NCBI GenBank assembly: GCA_009767595.1
Contig: VSDK01001885.1
Location: 95,079 to 159,078, forward strand
Length of the DNA: 64,000 nt
Direction: 5' to 3'
Origin: Symbiodinium kawagutii
Lineage: Eukaryota; Sar; Dinophyceae; Suessiales; Symbiodiniaceae
The notes under the pieces are model-generated. The model did not search any database, was not told the origin of the DNA, and saw only the letters and a program-made list of their open reading frames with translations. The translations under genes were made by a program, and so were the position numbers. Shown one piece after another: positions 38,201 to 49,509 of this stretch; the stretch's first letter is position 1, and each line of letters begins with the position of its first letter.

Positions 38201-41200
38201 GCCGAAGAACAAGTGAAGCGGAAGATGGACGAAGAGCTAAGAAGGAAGCTTTTCATTGAAGACCCATTGAGGAGGCTGCGCCCCCTAGACCCCCCTCACG
38301 CGGAAGAGAGGAGAAGTTCAAAGGAGGCTGCAGACCCCCACCGCCCAGAGTCAAGAAGGACTCAAGAAGAGCAGAAGCCCACACCTCCTCAGCCAGAGGA
38401 CCCTCAGGCCCAAACGATTGGGATTATGCTGAAGCTGATGGAAGGCATGCAGCTTATGCAACGCCAACTGATCGAGCAGAAGGATGATGAGAAGGATGGG
38501 AATGAACAGGTGCGTTCTGCACCAGCCCTTCCCCGGCTGGCTGAATGGTCAGCCACCTCTGGCCCCATTGACCTGAATGACTGGCTGGCATTGATCGAGC
38601 CGATGATGTCAGATCTTTCGAATACCAGCAGTCAGTGGTGGGACCAGTTGATGATGGAGGCTAACCATTGGTACCATAGTCACTTGCAGCTGGCCCCCTT
38701 GGATCGAATTGCCCACGTTCCAGTGGCTTCCCCTGCGCTTGCCAAGTCGAAATGGACGAGGCTTGAGAAGAGGGCTTCGACTCTTCTCCTCATGGCGGTC
38801 CCAGAGGCGCAAAGGGAAGAGCTGATTTCGTCGAAGAGGCTGTCGGCACTATCCATAGTGTGCCAGTTGCTGGTGATCTACCAGCCAGGTGGGTTGGCAG
38901 AAAAGGAGCTGATCCTCAGAAGCCTGGAGTCCCCCCCGAGTCATCTACGTTGGCAGAGTCGGTCCAGAATCTCAGAAGATGGAGTAGGTGGAGGAGACGA
39001 GCGGCAGACCTGAAGATTTCAGAGCCGGACCCTTTCCTTCTCCTAAAGGGGTTGAATCGGCTGATTCGCAAACCTTTGGAGGCCAACAGGGAGTTGAACT
39101 TCAGGATCAGCTTGGCGAGATCGACGTTGCAAGTGGATGCAACCCCAACGGCTGCCTCGGTGACATCGTTCGCACTTCACCTTTTAGCGGAGTTCGAGCA
39201 GGTGGTGCATCAGGAGACAGCTAATTCACCGAAGAAGAGAGGTGAAGCCGAGAAGCAACGGCTTGCCAAGTTGAAGAAGCTGGAGGAAGAAGGAGGAGCG
39301 AAGCAGAAGGAAAAGACCTCCGATGACCCCAAGCCTCCCTGTAAGTTCTTCCTTACGGATCAAGGATGCCGTCGAGGGAAGCTTTGTACTTGGAGCCACG
39401 ACCAATCTGACTCCAAAAGAAGATGCTGGACCTGCGGTTCCCCGGAACATATGTCTCCAGATTGCCCACGCCCCAAACCATCGAAAGGAGGAGATGGATC
39501 GCCGAAGAAGCCAAAAGCTCAGAAGTTGGAAGGAGAAGATGCCTCCCCCTCAGCGAAGGAAAAGGAAGAAACACCCCCACAAGATGAAGCCCCTGGAATG
39601 AAGGACCTCCTAGAAGAAGCAACCAAGATGTTGAAGACATTGACGGCAACGGCATCATCGACTGGAACCTCAAGCCCAAAGGAAAGCTCCACTGAGACCA
39701 AGGAGGATGTCATGGACCGGTTGCAGCAGCAGTTGAATCAGTTGAAGATGAAAGTTATCAGGATCAGTCGGTTGAGCACCAAGCCACAACAGGGACTGAT
39801 CGACTCTGGAGCCACACACCCACTTCGTCCAAGGAAAAAAGGGGAAGACATGTCTGATTACAGGATAGTTCCGGTGACGTTGGCGAATGGCCAGTCAACT
39901 CAATTGAGGCTGACTCCAGGAGGCATCATGGTCACGGAACGAGAAGAAGTCGAACCCATCATTCCTATGGGCATGGTCGTTTCGAAGTTAGGATGCGATC
40001 TGAAGTGGGAGGAAGAAGGAGTGAAGATACAACATCCCCAAAGAGGCCTCTTGCCAGTTAAGACCATCGAAGGCTGCCCCCAGCTGCCCCGCAAGCTAGC
40101 CCTTGAACTCATTGAAGAGCTCGAAAAGGTTGGAACCCGTGGCGCTACTGAGGAGGAAGACTACGAGGCTGAGGTTGCCTGGATGAAAAAGTTGGTGGAG
40201 ACACATCCCGTGTTGTCTCAACTCCCCCAAAGGATCAAAGAAAAGTTGGTGGTGAAGCCTTCTCCCTGGAACAACCTCCCGTTCAATAGAAGGACAAGGA
40301 AGAGGATTCAGAAGGATGGCATGTTGGTTCATCTGTATGCAGGTGAAGATGCAGGTTTCACCCTCCATCATGCGTGGAAGCAGTTGGGTGGAGACCCCCA
40401 TCGATTGGTGGAATTTGACATCAAGAGAGATGCCCGCCATGACATGCTCAGTGATGCTGGACTTTATGCAGCGTTGATGAGAGCGATCCTTGAGGACAGG
40501 GTGGATGCGATTGTGGGAGGCCCTAACTGTCGTTCGAGGTCAGTGCTTCGACACTACCCGATCCCCAACCAACCAAACTGTGCTCGCCCGATCCGCAAGT
40601 GGGGTGGGGAAGAACATGGGATCGAAGAAGCAACAGATGAAGAGAAGAGAATTCTCGCTGAAGATGACGTCTTGATGTGGAGGATGGTGTTTCTGATGAT
40701 GGTGTCTACTTACCTCTGGAGAGCAAGGAAGATTTCAAGGGAAGTTGGATTCCTGCTCGAGCAGCCGGCGTCTCCGAGAGAGTATATGGCTGAGACCGTT
40801 TCATGGTGGGACACCTGGGAATGGAAGCAGTTGGCCCAGGAGTTTGGATGGAAGGAGATTACATTCAGCCAAGGTCAGCTTGGTGGTCCGGCCATCAAGC
40901 CTACAACATTCGGAGGTTCCCTACAGCTCGAGGTGTCGAGGCACCGAGTGATGAAGCCCTTCCCGGAGAAAAAGGTTCACGTCCAAAGTTCCAAGGAATT
41001 GGCCCGGTGGTCAGCAGGTACTATGAACATGGTAGCAGATGCCCTGCTTTCCCAAGTCGAGAAGACCCCCTCCAAGTTAAAGGCCTTCAGTTGGGAGGAC
41101 CACATTGCTCACGGACATGTACCTTTCCGCCGCGACTGCGTGGTTTGTCAACAGTCCTTGCAGCAATGTCGACCACATCGGAAGATTGCACATCCGATTG

Positions 41201-44200
41201 GAGGTGTACTGTCCATTGACGTGGTGGGCCCTCTCACCCCTGCACCAGACCTAGGAGGAGAACGACCTAGATGGATGATGGTTGGTGTGTTGACTTGGGC
41301 TGTTCCTGAGGATTCAAGGATGAAGGAACCCGAAGTTGATGAAGAAGTCCCCAAGGGTGCTCCAATCTTTGATGGAAGTGTCGAAGAAGAGGACGACGAA
41401 GAGGACAAAGATAAGCAGAAAGCGAAAGAGGATGAGCTCTCCAGGAAGAAGGGCCAAGGAAGGAAGAGTGAATCCACGAAGAAAGAACCCCCCCCAAAGG
41501 AGGCTGCAGACCACCAAGAAGATGAAGACAATCCTGAAGAATTCGACTTAGAAGGAGTCAAGATCCGGCCTGGAAGCTTCGTGAAGGAAGAGCCTGATGG
41601 AACCCCATTGAAGAAAGGAGGGTTTGTGATTCGAATCTTCAGGCTACTGGCCCCGATGGTGACCAAGACTGCTCGGGAAGTCACAAGGACCGTGATGTCT
41701 ATGGTGTTGCAGCTCCGAGCAGATGGATTCCATTTGGGAAGGATTCATTCAGACAGAGGGAATGAGTTCGGAGAATCTTTCAGGAAGTGGGTGCAAGAGA
41801 GAGGAATCCACCTCACTCGCACAAGCGGAGATGACCCAAGAGCAAACGGTCGATGCGAGCTGTCAGTGAAGATTCTCAAGATGCAGATTCGGCAGCTTCT
41901 ATTCCAGGCCGGAGTAGGAGCGGATCACTGGCCCCTCGCTGCAAGATATTTGAATAGCATGTACAGGACCTGGAGATCTGGAGGAGAAGTGGATTTTCCA
42001 CCGTTCATGAGTGAAGTGCTGGTGAAGAAGAGACGTTGGAGAAACCGTCCTTTCGAAAAGGCTCTTGAGACGGTCAAGTACTTGGTGCCAGCCCCAGATG
42101 AACATGGCCACTGGGTTCAGATGAAAGGTGATCCTCCCCGAGTGGCAAAACACATCATGAGGAAATTCCGGAATCCAGTGACAGAAGAGAAATGGATTGC
42201 CATTGAGAAAGAAGTTGAAGATGAGGAGACGAGAAGGAGGAAAATCAGAGGAAGACCTGCGGCGAAGCAGATGCAGGTTGATCACTCTGATGGTGAGGAC
42301 GAATCAGATGAGGATGAGGAAGAGAAGCGGAGGAGGTATGAAGAAGTGAAGAGGATTTCAAGGATCATCGAAGAAGAGATGCAACACATTCCCTATGATG
42401 ATGAAGAGATAGCGTTGGATGAACTCAAGTTGATAGCGGTGATGAAGCAAGGACTTGAGGAACCATGGAATGATGAGGAAATCCTTCAGACGAAAATCGT
42501 CTCACCCAAGGAGGCTGCGAGAGATTGGGAAAGATGGCTCCCAGCCGTTCGAAGTGAGGTAGAGTCGTTGCTGAAAGAGAAAGAAGCTTTCAGAGAGGTA
42601 GATTCAGAAGAGTTGAAGAAGTTGAGGAGACAAGCGAACAAAGAAGGACGGGAGATACAGTACATCCCCAGCAAAGTGGTTTTCACGAAAAAGCCTGGTG
42701 AGAAGGGCGGGAAATTGAAGGCCAGATGGGTGGTGTGCGGAAACTTTGAACCTCGTCGACCAGAAGAACAGAACTTCTCGTCAGGGGCCGATGCCTCTGC
42801 ATTTCGGATCCTGATATGGATCGCAAGTTTGAAGCAGTGGGCCGCCGCCATCGTCGACATCAAGGTTGCGTTCCTCAATGCTGGGATGGTTCAACAGGAT
42901 GATGAGCCGATGTTGCTGGTGAAGCCCCCCTGGCTCTTCGTAGAAAAGGGCTATTTGAGCGACCAAGTTCTCTATGAACCCCTGAAGGCAGTCTATGGCT
43001 TCAGAAGATCTCCAAAGCTGTGGGGACATACAAGGGACCAGACGATTGCTGAGTTCAACTTCGAGGGGGAGTTTGATGGAAGAACGAAGAAGTTGACCCT
43101 CATCCCCTTGGATTCGGAGCCCAACCTATGGAAGCTGGTGAACTCCGAAGACGAAGAAGATTGTGAAGTTTATGGCTTGGTGATGACGTATGTAGACGAC
43201 ATTTGCATTGCGTCCACTGAGCCGATGGTCAAGCAGATCTTGGAAAAGCTGAGGAACACCTGGACGACTTCATCTCCAGAGATGGTTGGTGAGGTGCCTA
43301 CAAGATTTCTTGGAATGGAAATCACGAAGAAGTTGGATCCGGGGACAGGCAGAGATACATGGATGATCACCCAAAGATCCTACGTTCAGAATCTCCTCAC
43401 CAAGAACATGCAAGAAGCCAAGCGAAGAATTCCCATCACGAGGGATCAAAGCCAAGAACAGGAACCAGAGGAAGAGAAAGATGCAGAAGCTGTGAAGGAA
43501 AGCCAGAAGTGCGTGGGAGAGGCATTGTGGTTGGCGACAAGGTCGCGTCCCGACATTATGTTTTGCGTGGCCAAGATGGGTTCCCAATCAACCAAAGCTC
43601 CCCAACGTGTCAAGGCTATATCCAAGCAGCTGCAAGGGTATTTGAAGGCAACAGAAGATGGAAGGAATTGCCTTCATCACTGTTGATGGACAGGATCCAA
43701 CCATCACGGTGTTCACTGATGCGTCCTTCGCTCCAGAAGGATCCGTGTCACATGGTGCCTTCGTCGTGGCCTTGGGGACCGCCCCCATATTTTGGAGGTC
43801 TGGAAAACAACCCTTTGTGACACTGAGCTCCGCTGAGGCTGAACTTACGGAAGCGATAGAAGGGATGATTGCTGGTGAATCAGTCCACGCTTTGGTGAAG
43901 GAGTTGTTCCCCAAGATCCTCAAGGTCCTCAAGACCGATAGCATGAGTGCCATCAGCATTTTGGGACCGGATGGAGGAGCCTGGAGGACCAGGCACTTGA
44001 GGCTGAGGTCTTCCTATGCAAGAGAAAAGATTAGATCAGGTGACTGGGCGATCCTGCATTTGGCAGGAGATGACATGATCGCCGACATCGGTACCAAACC
44101 GTTGACCGCGGCCAGGCTGAGTCATTTGAAGAATCTTCTCAGCATGGGAAGATTGCAGGAGGAAAGAACTGAGGAGGCTGAAGACCCCCATCAGGAGGAT

Positions 44201-47200
44201 GCAGTTCAAGGAAAAGAGGAAGAGGTCGAGATGGCCAGAGGCGCATCTCAAGGAGGTGTCAATATGCAGGATGCTATGAAAGTGATCAAATTGATCATGC
44301 TTGCTGCCTTGGTTTCTGAAGCTCAAGCTATCAAGGAAGAAGAGGAGAAGAATGAGGCAGGGCTTGTGGAGATGTGGACCGTCGTCTCCATCTACACAGT
44401 GGTCGTGGTTTTGATCACGATTCTTGTCCAGAAGTCATGGCAGAAGGGAGTCGGAATCATTGAACGAATCCGAACTACTCAAGAAGCGAAGAAAGAAAAG
44501 AATGATATTCCTGAAGAGAAGGAAGGAAGAAAAGAGGAAGAAGAGATCAAGGAGGCTGAAGACCCCCAGCTTTTGAAGGATCCTTTCGAAGATATGACTC
44601 CACGATCCAAGAAAAGATGGCTGAAGGCTGAAAATGCCTTCCTCGGCATTGGATCATATGAAGATGAAGACTATGAAGAACCACCGTTTCAGGAGATGGA
44701 AGATGAAGGTGAAGAGCCACAAGCTCAAGATTCGGTTCAAGGCTCGTCGTCTCATGAGCCACCACCCACTCTGCACCAAGAAGACACCAGCGGATCAAAC
44801 GAAGAGATGAAGAACTATCAGAACTCACGGCTGATGACCCCGAAGCTCTGGACCACAAGACATGGAACAGTCTACCACTTGGATCAGTCATGCAGGTATT
44901 TGAATGCGCCGGGAGTCGGAATGACGAAACAGTGCTTTCCCTGCAACGAATGCTGCTTTCCCCGGAAGCGCAGACGTTTTGAAGAAGACTGGACTGTGGG
45001 AGATCAGTTGTTCATGTGTGGATGGGGCGGCTTAGGACATAAGCACAGGAGTTGCTCAAAAGCCATGGATGTTGCACGTTTCAACGTTTGTTCCGCATGC
45101 TATGATAAATTCAAATAAAGGCAGTTTGAGCTGACTCTTTTGTGTCGCGCACGAAATGTCGCGAATTGGACATCCTGACGATTGTCCAAAGGGGGAGTGT
45201 TGGTGTCCTATCATCATCACTTCCCATGAGCATTAATTCCCACATGGATCGAACCTTGCAGTTCCCTAGCTGCCTTTGTGATCAAGCAGTGGTCAGCGAA
45301 AAGTTAGGTGTGGAGTGGTGGACTGGGGTGAACCGAAGGCTGAGACCATTAGAAACCACCAACCAGATTAGCTGATGAAATGAATGGTGAATTAGCTGAT
45401 TAAGATTTGATATCTATGGCCAATACTGATTAGTGCGGTTAGTGATGGTTAGTTGATGGTAGGTGATGAGGACCCAGCCAATGATTGAAGATGTAACTCA
45501 CCCACTGTCAACCAAGAAGAAACCATTGCAGGGGAAGATTCTCAAGAATGAGTGGATCTTTGAAATCCATAGGGTGCATGTAGTACCACAGTGCCTCATT
45601 GACAGTGAGAGCCGGAACCGCATGATTTGTTTGACCCACAGCTATTTTTCAATCTTGCTCCATCTTCATAAATTTTGGTGTTTCGTATCTTGCAAGCCAT
45701 GATTGGATGGGTGCAGTTCGCCTTCTTCGTCCCGCGTTTCGGGTCGCGACCAAGGCGAAGCCATCAACGATGTCTTCGGTCCCTCGAAGTTGGAGAAATG
45801 CCCCATGCAAAAGGCGGGGCCGGGCCTGGATGCCTGCGCTGGTTGGCTGTTGGAACTGCTGGCGGTTGATCAACTGAGAACAACCACTGGTTAGTGGTTG
45901 GGGTGAATGGTTGATAATCACTATGGTTGGTTGATGGTTGGTTAGTGGTTGGTTGATGGTGAATGTTAATGGTTGATGTGTGTGGGTGGTTCAACGATAA
46001 TAGTGCTTGAGTCCAAGCAAAGGGATTGGTGATGACAAAATACCCTCACCGTACCCTCACCGTACCTTCACCGTACCCTCACTATACCTCACCTTCCAAG
46101 CTTTAAATCACAGTTAGCACTAGCTATTTCATCCATAAATGGTGGATTTTCAATTGCAAGATTAAGCTACTAGAGGGCAAGCCATCGAGTGCCTGCCAGA
46201 AAACAATGATTGCAGTGCGCGCTGCGAATTGCAACAACTCGTAGGTGGATGAATGCTATATACTCTCTCTCCGCATGAGCGACATGTGGGACATACCTCA
46301 ATATGTACAGGATGGTTGCAAATATCTGTGCGAATCTTTAAGTTTATTGGCAGCTGGGAATGGACATGAAAGATCCGCAACATGTGGTTTGTTTTCAGCC
46401 AGGCATTTTAGGGTGCAGGTCTTTGCTTTTTCATTTACCTGCCTTCGTTGTGATGGTCGATATATAGCCAGAGTCCGAGCATTGCCCGGTTTGCTAAACA
46501 ATCTTGAACGCCACCATGTATTGAGATACCAATGAATTGGTGGGGGCAATTTCAAAGTTACACTGCGGCTGTTTTTCATTGTTTTTTACATCAGCTGGTT
46601 GCACAACAGTCGAAAGCTTGGGAAGCCCAGATGCGTTCAGGTTCTGTTGCCGGGAGAGCGGCTACGAAGTGTTTGGCACTAAGGGAAGAGGGGTTGCAAG
46701 TTGGGTCGCTGTCACCGTCCTTCAGCCAAAAGGGGTCATTTATGGAGTCACCGCTTGACACAGAAAAGCTTTCACTTGCCAATCCAACTCATCAAACCAG
46801 TATTGATAGGAAACCCTGTCTAGTGGTTGGGTATGCCATGTGCCGCATCCTTCGCCGCTCTGAGGCTGGAGGGTACTTCAAGCCAAATTCCTTTCCGCGT
46901 GATGAGGTCAGAAGCTTAGGCAACAAGTCTGGGACTGCTTGGCTTCCAAGTGCCAGGGAGGTTGGGTAGGGATTCATATGAGATTCATCATGCAAGTGCA
47001 GCATAGTATACTTAGTATACAGTAATCTTTGATATGTTTTGATGATATGGGTTTCGGTATTGAGATGCTTGGATATGGTAGCTTCGACCCCCGATCTACA
47101 ACGATGCCGTAAAGAATCGGTGACTAGCACCCGTCGCACCCAACGGTTCAACGGATCCCACCGGCAGCCACAGGATCGGCTGGGAACTATTTTGAACAAG

Positions 47201-49455
47201 GCCGGCAGAGCACAGCAGAGCACTTCTCGAAGCCATGATGGGGTCTGCTGAGAAGTTTTCAGCAAACGTGTTTTTCAGTGCGAAAAAAACCTGCATGAAA
47301 TCAACGACCGAGCCCTTGAAGCCACTAACGATTCACGTAAGTACAGGTGGAGTGTTCAGAGATTCATTACGAAAGCCAGGTAACTGGCTCGTTGTTGTTT
47401 GCGAACGAAGTGAGGATAAGGGGTCTGGGGGGTAGGGTTGCCATGGAGGCCGCGAAATGCGCCCTGACCTGGGGAGGAGGGTGTGACGATGGAGTGTTTT
47501 GTTGGGTCATGTACCATGGGGCAATTTACTGACGGTGGGCTATCGATTCCCCCCAGGTCCTCGGTTTCTGACCGGGTTTGGGAGGATGTAGAGCTTACAG
47601 TGTGTTGAGGTGCAGCGTTGAGCGGTTTCTCACGTGGAGAGCGGTGTCTGACTGGGTTTGGGAGGAGGTTGAGCCGAAGGTGTCTTGAGCGGATTTGGAC
47701 GGGTTGAGCCTATGGCAGGTGATGATGTGCCGCGCATTGGAAAACGAACGCTCCCAAAACGGATGCTCTTAGACTCCATGGAAAACCACTGTGCACCGGG
47801 TACTACCACTGTGGCTTCGCTTGCGGCCCTAGCAAGGCTATCTGAACCCAAAGAAAACGTGTGCGTTTAGACTTTCAATCAAGGACGCAAATGCACACGC
47901 TGTTTGGGCCGGCATTTAGGTTTATGTGTGACGATGTTGGATTGCTGTTGGGTCTTGGTTGCGTTGTCTTCGGCTTACTGCCAGCTATTTGGATTACGTT
48001 TGCGGCCATGTCAAGGCTATCTGACCCAAAAAAAGGTGTGCATTTAGGCTTCCAAGTAGGGCGGTAAATGCACACGCTGTTGGGGCTGGCTTTTCGACTT
48101 ATGTTGTGCCTATGTTGGCTTAGTTTTTCAGTCTTTGTTGCGGTGTGTAGACCTTATTGGAAGCTATTTGGCTCGGCTTGCGGCCATAGCAAGGCCATCT
48201 GAACTATGTTGTGGCTACGTTGGGGTCTTTGTTGCGATGTGTAGGCCTTACTGGAAGCTATTTGGCTCGGCTTGCATCCGTTTTGGGACTGTTCATTGTG
48301 GCAGTGTGAGTGTTCAAACGATTTTCCACTGCTTGGTTTTCCGGGTTGGACATCCGTTTTGAGAGTGGATTTGGGAGTATGTTGAGCCTAAGGTGTGTTA
48401 AAAGGATTGTGGGTTTTGTTAGAATGATGTGATCACGAGCTTTGGATATGTAGCTAACTTAATGGGGGATACAAGCCTCCCCAAGGTGAAACCCAATTTG
48501 AATCAATCTCCTCAGAAACCGAGCGGGTTTGGGAGGATGTTGAGCTTCAGCTGTGTTGAGGCGAACTGTTGAGCGGACTTGGAAGGATTGAGCCTATGGC
48601 AGGTGATGATGTGTCAAGTCCAACATTGGGCAAAGACAGGGTAAGTTTGGGCTCTGTTTGGAGCCCGGTCGGTTTTCTGGGCATGGTTGGAGGTCAGCGG
48701 GGAATGAGTTCCGTTGGGTTGTGTTCGGGGAGACAAGCTTGTTGGGCATGTTCCAACCGTAACGGGCCACCGGGAGTTGATTCTCAGTGGATGTGGGAGT
48801 ATGTTGAGCCTAGGGTGTCTTAAAAGAAGCGCGGCCTTTCTTTGAGTTGATGCTCAGTGGACTTGGGAGTATGTTGTCCTGAAGTGTGTTAATGGATTTG
48901 GGAGTATGTTGTGGTTAAGGTGTGTACTGTGGGCTTTGTTAGGATGATGTGATGACGGTAAGGTGTGTTTGAGGCGCTGTGGGCTTTCCGGTGCGAATGT
49001 TGCAACTTTGGGGATGTTGCAACTGTCAATGGGAACTTCTGAGACGGTAAGGTGTGTTTGAGGCGCTGTGGGCTTTCCGGTGCGAATGTTGCAACTTTGG
49101 GAATGTTGGGACATACAGGTTGCCCCTGGCTTTCGTTACATCTTTCTCAGGTTCGATGTCAGAAATTGTGAAACATCCATTTTCATGGGATGTTGCTCTG
49201 TCTAGATGTTGGATGCTATTGGTTGCTGATTGTTACACCCTATGAACTGAGACTCCCCCTGAACCCACCATTTCAAAGGGCCATTTCCCCTCGTTCTCCA
49301 GGTGGCCGTGCTGTGCCGGACACGCGGGGTTGAGTTTGGACCCAAGCCGGCGACCCCTCGATGTTGGCAGCTTCTTGTTTGGAAGCACTCCGCAGCTGCT
49401 GCCTGTGGAGTTGACAAGGGAAGCCCATGCGTGGAGAGGAGCCATTGGTGAAGGA

Positions 49456-49509
<54 letters not shown>

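Larger units (their letters stand above)
36973..45351 (+). mobile_element. Ty1/copia LTR retrotransposon, near-complete
   Basis: An 8379-bp element bounded by 154-bp LTRs and a 5-bp duplication, GAAAC (36968-36972 and 45352-45356). Order: LTR, primer site, Gag with zinc fingers, protease, methyltransferase-like domain, integrase, reverse transcriptase, RNase H, extra C-terminal region, polypurine tract, LTR. Integrase before reverse transcriptase identifies the copia type. LTRs differ at one base (CACACAT versus CCCACAT), so the insertion is young. Coding is spread over three frame segments: a -1 change at a C7 run (38931-38937) inside Gag and a +1 change near 43654-43668 before RNase H. It is larger than a usual ~5-kb copia because of the extra domains. 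It sits in an intron of the EF-hand-like repeat gene, same orientation. Confidence 0.93.

Noticed and set aside
38860..38937. ATG at 38860 as the start of Pol
   Set aside because: Its sequence overlaps Gag in another frame and is not protein-like; similarity enters this frame only at the C7 run.
41148..41684. Minus-strand open frame of 178 codons in the retrotransposon
   Set aside because: Antisense shadow of the Glu/Lys-rich integrase insertion, giving poly-Ser; no start context or motif.
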